This document shows positions 56,923-64,000 of a stretch of 64,000 nucleotides of DNA, one piece after another. This stretch comes from Microbacterium sp. CFH 31415. GTDB taxonomy: Bacteria > Actinomycetota > Actinomycetes > Actinomycetales > Microbacteriaceae. The translations under genes and the position numbers were made by a program. The notes beneath the pieces were generated by a model that saw only the letters and a list, made by a program, of their open reading frames with translations, was not told the DNA's origin and ran no database searches. Each line of letters opens with the position of its first letter. Position 1 is the stretch's first letter. The stretch covers positions 46,455 to 110,454 of the forward strand of contig NZ_JAKYXC010000018.1 of assembly GCF_022538185.1 (NCBI RefSeq), read 5' to 3'.

Positions 56923-59900
56923 TCAGCCGGATGACTTCGCCGCGGCGGATGCCTCGGCAGCCTGCGGCACCGGCCACAGCTGTTCGAGCAGCTGGCCCAC
57001 CCACGCGATGAGGTCGGCATCGGCGACGCGCTCCCCTCCGGCGGTCGGCAGGGGCACGACCAGTGCCTCGCCGCCCTGCAGGAGCTTGGCCTTCGGGTGG
57101 AGCCGCTGCAGCCGTACGCGCATCGAGTCGGGCAGGTTCGCCGGTGCGATCCGCAGGTTGGGACCCATCGCGACCACGTCGGCGAGACCCGCCCGCGCGG
57201 CACGGCGCCGCAGGCGCGCGACGGCGAGGAGTCCTTCGACGTCGGCGGGCGGCTCACCGTAGCGGTCGGTGAGCTCTTCGACGACGAGGTCGATCGCATC
57301 GTCTTTGGCGGAGAGGGATGCCGCGGCCGACAGCTTCTGGTACGCCTCGAGGCGCAGCCGCTCGCTGTCGATGTACGACTCGGGGATGCGAGCCTGGACT
57401 GGCAGCTCGAGCCGGAGCTCGGCGGGGCCCTCGACGTCATCGCCGCGGAATGCGGAAACCGCCTCGCCGATCATCCGGAGGTACAGGTCGAAACCCACCC
57501 CGGCGATGTGGCCGGCCTGCTCCGCGCCCAGCAGGTTGCCGGCACCGCGGATCTCGAGGTCTTTCAGCGCCACCTGCATGCCGCTGCCGAGGTCGTTGTT
57601 CACGGCGATCGTCTCGAGGCGGTCGGCAGCCGTCTCGGACAGCGGCTTGAGCTCGTCGTACAGGAAGTACGCGTACGCGCGCTCGCGCGCCCGGCCCACC
57701 CGGCCCCGCAACTGGTGGAGCTGGGACAGGCCGTACTTGTCGGCACGGTCGATGATGATCGTGTTCGCGTTGGAGATGTCTAGACCGGTTTCGACGATCG
57801 TGGTGCACACGAGCACGTCGAACCGCCGCTCCCAGAAGGCGTCGACCACCTCCTCCAGGGCGTGCTCGCCCATCTGACCGTGCGCCACGGCGATACGCGC
57901 CTCCGGCACGAGCTCGGCGAGCTCGGAGGCCACCCGCTGGATCGACTGCACGCGGTTGTGGACGAAGAACACCTGGCCCTCGCGCAGCAGCTCGCGACGG
58001 ATCGCCGCGGCGATCTGCTTGTCGTTGCGGGCGCCGACATACGACAGGATCGGATGCCGGTCCTCGGGAGGGGTCTGCAGCGTCGACATCTCGCGGATGC
58101 CGGTTACCGCCATCTCGAGCGTGCGCGGGATGGGCGTCGCACTCATCGCCAGGATGTCGACGTTGGTCTTGAGCTTCTTCAGCTGGTCTTTGTGCTCGAC
58201 GCCGAACCGCTGCTCCTCGTCGACGATCAGGAGGCCGAGGTCTTTGAAGAGCACCTTCTCGGTGAGGATGCGGTGCGTTCCGATGACCATGTCGACCGTG
58301 CCGTCGGCGAGCCCGTCGACGACCTCACGCGCCTGCTTGTCGGTCTGGAAGCGGGAGAGCGCCTTGACCTTGACCGGGAATCCGGCGAAGCGCTCGGTGA
58401 ACGTCTCGAAGTGCTGCTTCACGAGAAGCGTGGTCGGCACGAGCATCGCGACCTGCTTACCGTCCTGGATCGCCTTGAACGCTGCACGCACGGCGACCTC
58501 GGTCTTGCCGAACCCGACGTCGCCCGACAGCAGGCGGTCCATCGGGATCGGCTTCTCCATGTCGGCCTTGATCTCGTCGATCGTCTGGAGCTGATCGGGC
58601 GTCTCGGCGAACGGGAACGCCTCCTCGAGCTCGCGCTGCCACGGGGTGTCGGGCCCGAATGCGTAGCCCTTCGCCGCCATGCGGGCGGAGTAGAGCTTGA
58701 CGAGCTCGACGGCGATGTCGCGCACAGCCTTGCGCGCGCGCCCCTTCGCCGCGGCCCAGTCGCTGCCGCCCATCTTCGACAGGCTCGGCGCCTCGCCGCC
58801 GACGTACCGGGAGAGCAGGTCGAGCTGGTCGGTGGGGACGAACAGCTTGTCGCCCGGGTAGCCGCGCTTGGACGGCGCATATTCGAGCACGAGATACTCG
58901 CGCACGCTCTTCACGGGGTTGCGGCCGCCGCTGGACACCTCGCGCTGTGTGAGCTCCACGAACTTGCCGATGCCGTGGGTCACGTGCACGACGTGGTCGC
59001 CGGGCTTGAGCTGCAGTGGGTCGACGACATTCTTGCGGCGCGACGCGAGCTTCTTGACGACGCGCTGGTCGCCGCCGATCGTGCGGCCGTAGAACTCGGT
59101 CTCGGTGAGCACGGCGAGCTTGGCATCGGGCACCTCGAAGCCGCGCTCGAGCACCGACACCACCAGGTGCGCGACGCCGGGCTCGGGTGCGGCGAGAACC
59201 TCGTCCACCTTGCGGGCCGCGATCCCGCGCTCGGCGAGAACATCGCGCGCACGCTCGACGAGACCCGCACCGGAGGCGGCGACCACGACGCGCCAGCCGT
59301 CGGCGAGCAGCTCCCCCACGTGCGCGGTCGCGCCGTCGACGTTGCCCTGGAACGAGGGCACCGGCGCAGCGGCGACGCGGATCGCCGCGGCGGCCTCGAG
59401 GGCGACGTCGATGTCGAGCAGGCCCTCGGCCGAGGCATCCGCTTCTCCGGAATCGAACGCGCTCAGCGTCCACCACACGTCGTCGCGCGCGTGTGCGGCC
59501 TCGCGCAGCGCCGGGAGTGTGAGGAAGTCGCCGGCCCCGAGGTCGATGGGGGTCTGGGCACCGGCTGTCGCGGCGCTCCACGCGGCCTCGAGGAACTCCC
59601 GGTTGGTCTCGCCGAGCGTGATGGCGCGCGTGACGGCGCGCTCGGGGTCGACGAGGGCCACGGCCGCGCCCTCGGGCAGGTAGTCGACGACGGTGACCAG
59701 CCGGTCGACGACGGCGGGAAGCAGCGACTCCATGCCCTCGACCGGGATGCCCTCCGACATCTTCTCGAGCATGCCGGCGAGCCCCGGAAACTCATCCTTG
59801 AGCTGACGCGCGCGGCCGCGAACCGCGTCGGTCAGCAGCAGTTCGCGGCTCGCGATGAGCGACACCTCACGCACCTCGCCGGGCAGCGACCGCTGGTCGG

Positions 59901-60546
59901 CGACCGAGAACGCGCGGATCTGGTCGACCTCGTCGCCGAAGAACTCGATGCGGTACGGGTGGGCCGCTGTCGGCGGGAAGACGTCGAGGATGCCGCCGCG
60001 CACCGCGAACTCGCCGCGACGGGACACCATGTCGACGCGGTGATAGGCCAGCTCGATGAGGCGCAGCGAGACGCCGCCCAGCTCGTGCCCGCGGCCGCCG
60101 ACGACGAGGTCGATCGGCGGCACGTCGGTGAGGCCGGCCGCGAGCGGCTGGATCGCGCCGCGCACCGAAGCCGTCACTACGAGGGGCGTCTCGCCGTCCC
60201 AGCGCGCGATGCGTCCCAGCACGTCGAGCCGGTTGCCGACGATCTCGGGGCTCGGGCTGAGCCGCTCGTGCGGCAGCGTCTCCCAGGCTGGGAAGTGCAG
60301 CACGTCGGCACCGGGCAGCAGCGCGCCCAGCGCCGGCCCGATCGACTCGGACCGCCGACCCGTCGGTGTGATGAGCAGGATGACGGGCGGCTTGCCGGCG
60401 CCGCGGCGACGCTCGAGGAGGGCGGAGAGCAGCGGTGCGTCGAGACCTTCGACCAGCGAGAAGTCGGCGTCGACGGATGCTGCGGCGACAGCATCCCGAA
60501 ACGACTCAGCCTGTTCGAGGGCGCGCACGATCCCGGGAACTGTCAC
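56923..60546 (-). CDS. mfd: Transcription-repair coupling factor
   Basis: 1207 residues, DNA translocase that removes stalled RNA polymerase and recruits UvrA. UvrB-like N-terminal part, RNA polymerase-interacting domain (LKPGDHVVHVTHGIGKF region), then the RecG-like motor: Walker A SGDVGFGKTE (about 675-684), DEEQRF (about 776), SATPIPRTLEMA, and GRVGRARERAYAYF; the TRCF C-terminal domain follows. ATG or GTG start at 60546 with no strong ribosome site. mfd-mazG-eno order is conserved, though genes intervene here. Confidence 0.98.
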   Translation of the reverse strand: MTVPGIVRALEQAESFRDAVAAASVDADFSLVEGLDAPLLSALLERRRGAGKPPVILLITPTGRRSESIGPALGALLPGADVLHFPAWETLPHERLSPSPEIVGNRLDVLGRIARWDGETPLVVTASVRGAIQPLAAGLTDVPPIDLVVGGRGHELGGVSLRLIELAYHRVDMVSRRGEFAVRGGILDVFPPTAAHPYRIEFFGDEVDQIRAFSVADQRSLPGEVREVSLIASRELLLTDAVRGRARQLKDEFPGLAGMLEKMSEGIPVEGMESLLPAVVDRLVTVVDYLPEGAAVALVDPERAVTRAITLGETNREFLEAAWSAATAGAQTPIDLGAGDFLTLPALREAAHARDDVWWTLSAFDSGEADASAEGLLDIDVALEAAAAIRVAAAPVPSFQGNVDGATAHVGELLADGWRVVVAASGAGLVERARDVLAERGIAARKVDEVLAAPEPGVAHLVVSVLERGFEVPDAKLAVLTETEFYGRTIGGDQRVVKKLASRRKNVVDPLQLKPGDHVVHVTHGIGKFVELTQREVSSGGRNPVKSVREYLVLEYAPSKRGYPGDKLFVPTDQLDLLSRYVGGEAPSLSKMGGSDWAAAKGRARKAVRDIAVELVKLYSARMAAKGYAFGPDTPWQRELEEAFPFAETPDQLQTIDEIKADMEKPIPMDRLLSGDVGFGKTEVAVRAAFKAIQDGKQVAMLVPTTLLVKQHFETFTERFAGFPVKVKALSRFQTDKQAREVVDGLADGTVDMVIGTHRILTEKVLFKDLGLLIVDEEQRFGVEHKDQLKKLKTNVDILAMSATPIPRTLEMAVTGIREMSTLQTPPEDRHPILSYVGARNDKQIAAAIRRELLREGQVFFVHNRVQSIQRVASELAELVPEARIAVAHGQMGEHALEEVVDAFWERRFDVLVCTTIVETGLDISNANTIIIDRADKYGLSQLHQLRGRVGRARERAYAYFLYDELKPLSETAADRLETIAVNNDLGSGMQVALKDLEIRGAGNLLGAEQAGHIAGVGFDLYLRMIGEAVSAFRGDDVEGPAELRLELPVQARIPESYIDSERLRLEAYQKLSAAASLSAKDDAIDLVVEELTDRYGEPPADVEGLLAVARLRRRAARAGLADVVAMGPNLRIAPANLPDSMRVRLQRLHPKAKLLQGGEALVVPLPTAGGERVADADLIAWVGQLLEQLWPVPQAAEASAAAKSSG

Positions 60547-60632
60547 CGGACGAGTCTACGCGCGGGCGCCGACACCGGGCGGGCGCAGCAGAGCGGTCGG
60601 GGGCCGCGGCCCGCGCCTCATAGGATGAGCGC

Positions 60633-61346
60633 GTGAGCGACCCCGCCGAGCAGACGACCCCGCCGACACCCGAGCCCACCCCTCCCGTGGCGTCCCCCGC
60701 GGCCCCTCCGGCTCCCCCCGTGGCTCCCCCGGCGGCAGCGCCGACCGCGTGGGCCGCGCCGTCCGCTCCTCCGTTCGGTGCGCCATCGGCGGTCGCGCCC
60801 GCCCCGGCGCCGGGCGGCACGGCGTCGCCCGCCGGCGGCGCCTACGCCGCTCCGGCCGGCTACGCACTTCCGGCCGGCTACGGCACGCCGGCGCCCGCCC
60901 CCGGCGTGCACCCGGGCGCGGCATGGAGCGCGCCCGGCGCGGCATCCGCTCGCCGTTCATCGGGGCGCGGGCTCGGCATCGTCGCGTTCGTCCTCGCGAC
61001 CGTGGCCACTGTGGGGGCCGCGCTCGGCGCGGGGATCTCCGCGTTCGCCATCGGCCTCGGAGCCGTGCGCGAGATCGCCGAGCGCCCGTTCACCGCCGAC
61101 TTCGACTGGTCGGTGCTCGCACCCGTGCGCGAGTACGTCCTGCTGGCCGAGGTGTCGTTCTGGGTCGGCACGGCGCTCGGCGTGTGGGCGCTCGTGCAAG
61201 GCATCATCGCGCTGGTGAAGGATCGCGGCCGGGGCTGGGCGATCGCGGCGATCGTCATGGCGGCGCTGGGTCCGATCGTGTTCTTCGCGGTGCTGCAGGG
61301 ATTGCTCACGGCCGGGCTCGGAGCCGGCACGGGTATCGGCGGCTGA
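60633..61346 (+). CDS. DUF4190-like membrane protein with Pro/Ala-rich N-terminus
   Basis: 237 residues. Residues 1-105 are Pro/Ala/Gly-rich (TPEPTPPVASPAAPPAPP), probably cytoplasmic and disordered; then about three helices (about 112-138, 165-187, 200-232). Family assignment is tentative. GTG start with TAGGAT (60621-60626) 6 nt upstream, so leaderless. Divergent from mfd. Confidence 0.75.
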   Translation: MSDPAEQTTPPTPEPTPPVASPAAPPAPPVAPPAAAPTAWAAPSAPPFGAPSAVAPAPAPGGTASPAGGAYAAPAGYALPAGYGTPAPAPGVHPGAAWSAPGAASARRSSGRGLGIVAFVLATVATVGAALGAGISAFAIGLGAVREIAERPFTADFDWSVLAPVREYVLLAEVSFWVGTALGVWALVQGIIALVKDRGRGWAIAAIVMAALGPIVFFAVLQGLLTAGLGAGTGIGG

Positions 61347-61358
61347 CCGCGCGCCGCG

Positions 61359-61943
61359 TCAGGAGCGCGGCGAGTGGTGCTTCTGCTGGGCGGCGAGCAG
61401 TCCCTCTTCGACGAGCTGCTCGACGGCGTCGGCGGCGTCACCGAGCAGGATCGGCAGGTTCTTGCGCTCCGCGGCGCCGAACGGATCGAGCACCCAGTCG
61501 GCGGGATCCTGTCGGCCGGGAGGGCGGCCGATGCCGACGCGCACCCGCGCGAAGTCGCCTGAGTCGAGCGCCTTCGCGACGTCGCGGACGCCGTTGTGCC
61601 CACCGTGTCCGCCGCCGGTCTTGAGCTTGATGGTGTCGAACGGGATGTCGAGCTCGTCGTGCACGATGACCACCTGCCCGGGTTCGACGCCGTAGAACTT
61701 CGCGAGCCCCGCGACCGGGCCGCCGGAGACGTTCATGAAGGTGTTCGGCTTGGCGAGGATGAGCTTCACTCCCCCGGGGCGCAGCCAGGTCTCGGCGACG
61801 CGCGCGTTCGCCTTGTGGGCCTTGAACGACTCACCGCGCCGGGCGGCCAGCTCGTCGAGGACGAGCTGTCCGACGTTGTGACGGGTCAGCTCGTACCGCG
61901 GTCCGGGATTGCCCAGTCCCACGATCAGCCACGCCTGTGCCAT
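61359..61943 (-). CDS. pth: Peptidyl-tRNA hydrolase
   Basis: 194 residues. LIVGLGNPGPRYELTRHNVG with catalytic His22, KPNTFMNVSG, VHDELDIPFDTIKLK and GGGHGGHNGVRD (key parts) are all present. It recycles peptidyl-tRNA dropped by ribosomes. ATG with GGGGAGA upstream. Follows rplY as in mycobacteria (Rv1015c-Rv1014c) and forms an operon with it. Confidence 0.97.
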   Translation of the reverse strand: MAQAWLIVGLGNPGPRYELTRHNVGQLVLDELAARRGESFKAHKANARVAETWLRPGGVKLILAKPNTFMNVSGGPVAGLAKFYGVEPGQVVIVHDELDIPFDTIKLKTGGGHGGHNGVRDVAKALDSGDFARVRVGIGRPPGRQDPADWVLDPFGAAERKNLPILLGDAADAVEQLVEEGLLAAQQKHHSPRS

Positions 61944-61960
61944 GTCTCCCCTTCCGACGG

Positions 61961-61997
61961 CGAAGCCCGCCCCCTCGATTATCGGGGACGGGCTTCG
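61961..61997 (-). terminator. Hairpin between rplY and pth
   Basis: 9-bp stem cgaagcccg (61961-61969) and cgggcttcg (61989-61997), extended by CCCC/GGGG inside with a one-base bulge. May be a partial terminator or processing site, so pth could be expressed below rplY. Confidence 0.7.
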
Positions 61998-62017
61998 ACG
62001 GATGCTGCGGTGAGTCC

Positions 62018-62668
62018 TTACTCGGACGCGGCCGCGCCCTCGGCGGCCTGCTCGGCCTCCTCCGACTGCTCGGCGGCGACCTCGGCGTCGGCCTCGGCGA
62101 TCTCGTCCTCGGCGGCGAGGGTCGCGGCCGGGACCGAGACGGCGACGACGAGCGTCTCGGGGTCGGCGATCAGCGTCGCGCCCTTCGGGAGCTTCAGGTC
62201 GGCGGCGGTGATGTGCGTGCCGTCCTCGAGGCCCTCGACGTCGACCTCGATGTTCTGCGGGATGTGGGTCGCCTCGACCTCGAGCGCGATGGTCGTCGCG
62301 TCGAGGTTGGCGATCGTGCCGGCGAAGGGCTCGCCCAGAACGACGACGGGAACGTCGACCTGGACCTTCTCGCCCTTCTTCACGACGAGGAGGTCGATGT
62401 GCTCGATGATCTGGTGCACCGGGTCCTTCTGGACGTCCTTGACCAGTGTGAGCTGCTCCTTGCCGTTGACGTCGAGCTCGAGCACGACGTTGGCACGGCG
62501 GATAAGCAGCGCCATCTGGTGACCGGGCAGCGCGACGTGCAGCGGGTCGGTGCCGTGGCCGTAGATGACGGCGGGGATCTTGCCGGCGGCGCGCAGGCGG
62601 CGGGCGAAGCCCTTTCCGAAGTTCTCGCGGACTTCGGCGTGGACCTTGGTGTCGGTCTCGGTCGACAT
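62018..62668 (-). CDS. rplY: 50S ribosomal protein L25/general stress protein Ctc
   Basis: 216 residues: N-terminal L25 domain (FGKGFARRLRAAGKIPAVIYG) binding 5S rRNA, then the TL5/Ctc C-terminal beta domain, and an acidic Ala/Glu-rich tail from about residue 178. ATG preceded by GAGGAGA; an upstream in-frame start would add an unrelated 31 residues and is rejected. Confidence 0.96.
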   Translation of the reverse strand: MSTETDTKVHAEVRENFGKGFARRLRAAGKIPAVIYGHGTDPLHVALPGHQMALLIRRANVVLELDVNGKEQLTLVKDVQKDPVHQIIEHIDLLVVKKGEKVQVDVPVVVLGEPFAGTIANLDATTIALEVEATHIPQNIEVDVEGLEDGTHITAADLKLPKGATLIADPETLVVAVSVPAATLAAEDEIAEADAEVAAEQSEEAEQAAEGAAASE

Positions 62669-62990
62669 GGTTTCTCCTCGCGGGCGTGAGCCCGTTCTGA
62701 TCGCGGGTCCGCTCAGGTGGCGGGCCCAGGTATTTGGGGGTTTCTCGACTCGAACGCACACGCGTGAGGAAAGCCATGGGCCTGCTCCACCGCGTCGATC
62801 ACGGATGCCGCATCCCGCCGGTCAGGCGGGTGCGAGGCATCCCTCGCCGAAGTTCAAGGGTCGAGTCTACCAGCCGGGACGATGGCGCCGAAGCCGAGGC
62901 TCAGGATGCCCGCGCGCGACCACCCCGCGAGAGGCCTGCGACTCCCGCTACGATGAGGACCGCACCCTGTTCCGCCCACGGAGGACCCCG
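62669..62990. other. 322-bp intergenic region, rplY / 40-aa gene
   Basis: No convincing gene. It holds the rplY leader and several small structures: ggatg/catcc (around 62803-62815), cccgcc/ggcggg (about 62816-62831), and cgagg/cctcg near 62835, all with the GGATGC/GCATCC motif. Divergent promoters are expected but I cannot place them firmly. Confidence 0.5.
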
Positions 62991-63113
62991 ATGGACTACG
63001 GCTTTCTTTCTCACGCGCTGCTCTGGCTGATCGGCGCGATGGCCGCCCTCGGCGCACTCCTCACGGCGGGCGCGCTCTGGTCGATGGGCCGCGCGAACTA
63101 CCGCAAGGACTGA
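62991..63113 (+). CDS. 40-residue single-span membrane protein
   Basis: MDYGFLSHALLWLIGAM at the start, one helix (about 7-31), and a polar end GRANYRKD. A GGAGGA ribosome site lies 6 nt before the ATG, which supports translation. Not a recognised family. Between rplY and gnd on its own. Confidence 0.6.
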   Translation: MDYGFLSHALLWLIGAMAALGALLTAGALWSMGRANYRKD

Positions 63114-63162
63114 TCTCCGACGCACAACGGACGTCGGGGCGCGGTGAGGATCACGCCCATCC

Positions 63163-63193
63163 CGTGTAACACGCGTGCGCCAGACTCTAGGCT
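63163..63193 (+). promoter_or_regulatory. gnd promoter with overlapping palindrome
   Basis: Palindrome CGTGT-A-ACACG (63163-63173) lies at the -35 position of TAGGCT (63188-63193). The predicted leader is about 30 nt with AGGAG before the GTG. Candidate operator. Confidence 0.45.
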
Positions 63194-63228
63194 GGAATCC
63201 TCCCCTCCCCGATCCCACAGGAGTGCGT

Positions 63229-64000
63229 GTGTCTTCGAACGAGCCCGCGGCGCAGACGAACATTTCGACCGATCGCGATGACCAGCCCGGCGCGACGCGT
63301 GAGCACGAGGGTGCCCCGCGCCCCGAGGAGGTGTCCCGTCCGGCGCCGGAGCCGACGGGTCCCGACGCGGCTGCTGCGCCTGCCGCGAATATCGGTGTGG
63401 TGGGGTTGGCGGTGATGGGGTCGAACCTGGCCCGCAATCTCGCCAGTCGTGAGGGCAACACGGTGGCGGTCTATAACCGCAGCCACGAGAAGACCGACAC
63501 GCTGCTCGCGGAGCATCCGGAGGCGGGGTTCGTGCCCGCGTTCTCGTATGATGAGTTCGCCGCGTCGCTGGTGAAGCCGCGGACGGCGATCATCATGGTG
63601 AAGGCCGGTGGCGGCACGGATGCGGTGATCGATGCGCTGGTGGATGTGTTCGAGCCGGGCGACATCATCGTCGACGGCGGGAACGCGCTGTTCACCGACA
63701 CGATCCGCCGGGAGAAGGCGGTGCGTGAGACGGGCATCAACTTCGTCGGCGCCGGGATCTCCGGTGGTGAGGAGGGTGCGCTGCTGGGCCCGTCGATCAT
63801 GCCCGGCGGGTCGGACGAGTCGTGGGTCACGCTCGGTCCGATCCTGCGCTCGATCGCGGCGGTCGCCGAGGGCGAGCCGTGCGTGACGCACATCGGCCAC
63901 GACGGTGCCGGTCACTTCGTGAAGATGGTGCACAACGGCATCGAGTACGCCGACATGCAGCTCATCGCCGAGGCGTATGACCTGATCCGCCGCGGCACCG
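63229..64000 (+). CDS. gnd: 6-phosphogluconate dehydrogenase, decarboxylating (3'-truncated)
   Basis: First 257 codons; the frame runs off the window. NADP-binding [68 protein letters not shown] and [12 protein letters not shown] (catalytic Lys and His-Asn) are clear. A polar, Pro/Ala/Glu-rich extension of about 52 residues precedes the fold, not usual for Gnd. The GTG has AGGAG 8 nt upstream. Pentose phosphate pathway enzyme producing ribulose 5-phosphate. Confidence 0.95.
   Translation, partial: MSSNEPAAQTNISTDRDDQPGATREHEGAPRPEEVSRPAPEPTGPDAAAAPAANIGVVGLAVMGSNLARNLASREGNTVAVYNRSHEKTDTLLAEHPEAGFVPAFSYDEFAASLVKPRTAIIMVKAGGGTDAVIDALVDVFEPGDIIVDGGNALFTDTIRREKAVRETGINFVGAGISGGEEGALLGPSIMPGGSDESWVTLGPILRSIAAVAEGEPCVTHIGHDGAGHFVKMVHNGIEYADMQLIAEAYDLIRRGT

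Noticed and set aside
62734..63030. 98-residue plus-strand frame between rplY and the 40-aa gene
   Set aside because: Arg-rich, no ribosome site, overlaps the better supported 40-aa gene in another frame and spans hairpin sequence.

Overview
The window is ordinary high-GC chromosomal backbone of an actinobacterium, most likely Microbacteriaceae (Microbacterium-like). This is inferred from the very high GC content, the many GTG starts, the small RskA-type anti-sigma/ECF pair, the DUF501, DUF4245, DUF4307 and DUF4442 families, and gene order. Several blocks keep the order I recall from Mycobacterium tuberculosis Rv1014c-Rv1026 (pth, rplY, mfd, mazG, eno, divIC, DUF501), Rv1080c-Rv1086 (greA, DUF4307, hemolysin III, Z-prenyl synthase) and Rv1095-Rv1112 (phoH, fumC, DUF4245, xseB, xseA, ispH, ychF). 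I see no prophage, insertion sequence, CRISPR array, rRNA or plasmid gene.

Layout. 1-3.3 kb: the end of an alpha-glucoside-type ABC uptake operon with its GH13 glucosidase. 3.3-10 kb: a mixed block (HTH-only LysR-like protein, alpha/beta hydrolase-like protein lacking its serine, ychF, two methyltransferases, a DHFR-like reductase, an exonuclease, rmuC). 10-12.4 kb: divergent glpX and fbaA. 12.4-19.7 kb: anti-sigma/ECF sigma, ispH, xseA-xseB-DUF4245-carbonic anhydrase-fumC. 19.7-25.6 kb: two-component system, Pro/Ala-rich anchored protein, phoH, a class V aminotransferase. 25.7-31.2 kb: Z-prenyl synthase, hemolysin III, DUF4307-greA, ilvA and an AI-2E-type exporter. 31.3-34.6 kb: two YcaQ-type glycosylase paralogues facing each other. 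34.7-38.9 kb: LemA, a sugar-lactone oxidase/PLP aldolase operon, a serine hydrolase and one tRNA. 38.9-44.1 kb: ndh and the eno-divIC-DUF501-subtilase operon. 44.2-51.6 kb: methyltransferase, GntR/DUF1648, permease, hisS, mazG-nhaA. 51.7-64 kb: ppc, gdhA, mfd, pth, rplY and the start of gnd.

Functionally, the window carries much of the glycolysis/gluconeogenesis and anaplerotic node (glpX, fbaA, eno, ppc, fumC, gdhA, gnd) plus DNA maintenance (mfd, xseAB, rmuC, YcaQ) and translation quality control (pth, hisS, ychF, rplY, greA).

The most interesting signals are in the non-coding layer. A TAnnnT -10 hexamer lies 6-8 nt before about twenty start codons, which implies widespread leaderless mRNAs. 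One such promoter points at a 9-codon leader ORF coupled to the PLP aldolase. A UAA-anticodon tRNA has a short variable loop and runs into a serine hydrolase with a 1-nt gap. GGATGC-armed terminators recur through the window. An inverted GAGACTGCAT repeat element lies beside GCGGGGC tandem repeats. GTCAC direct repeats with an 18-bp period occur at two promoters, and a 27-bp direct repeat flanks one methyltransferase gene. All functional statements about these are inferences from sequence alone.
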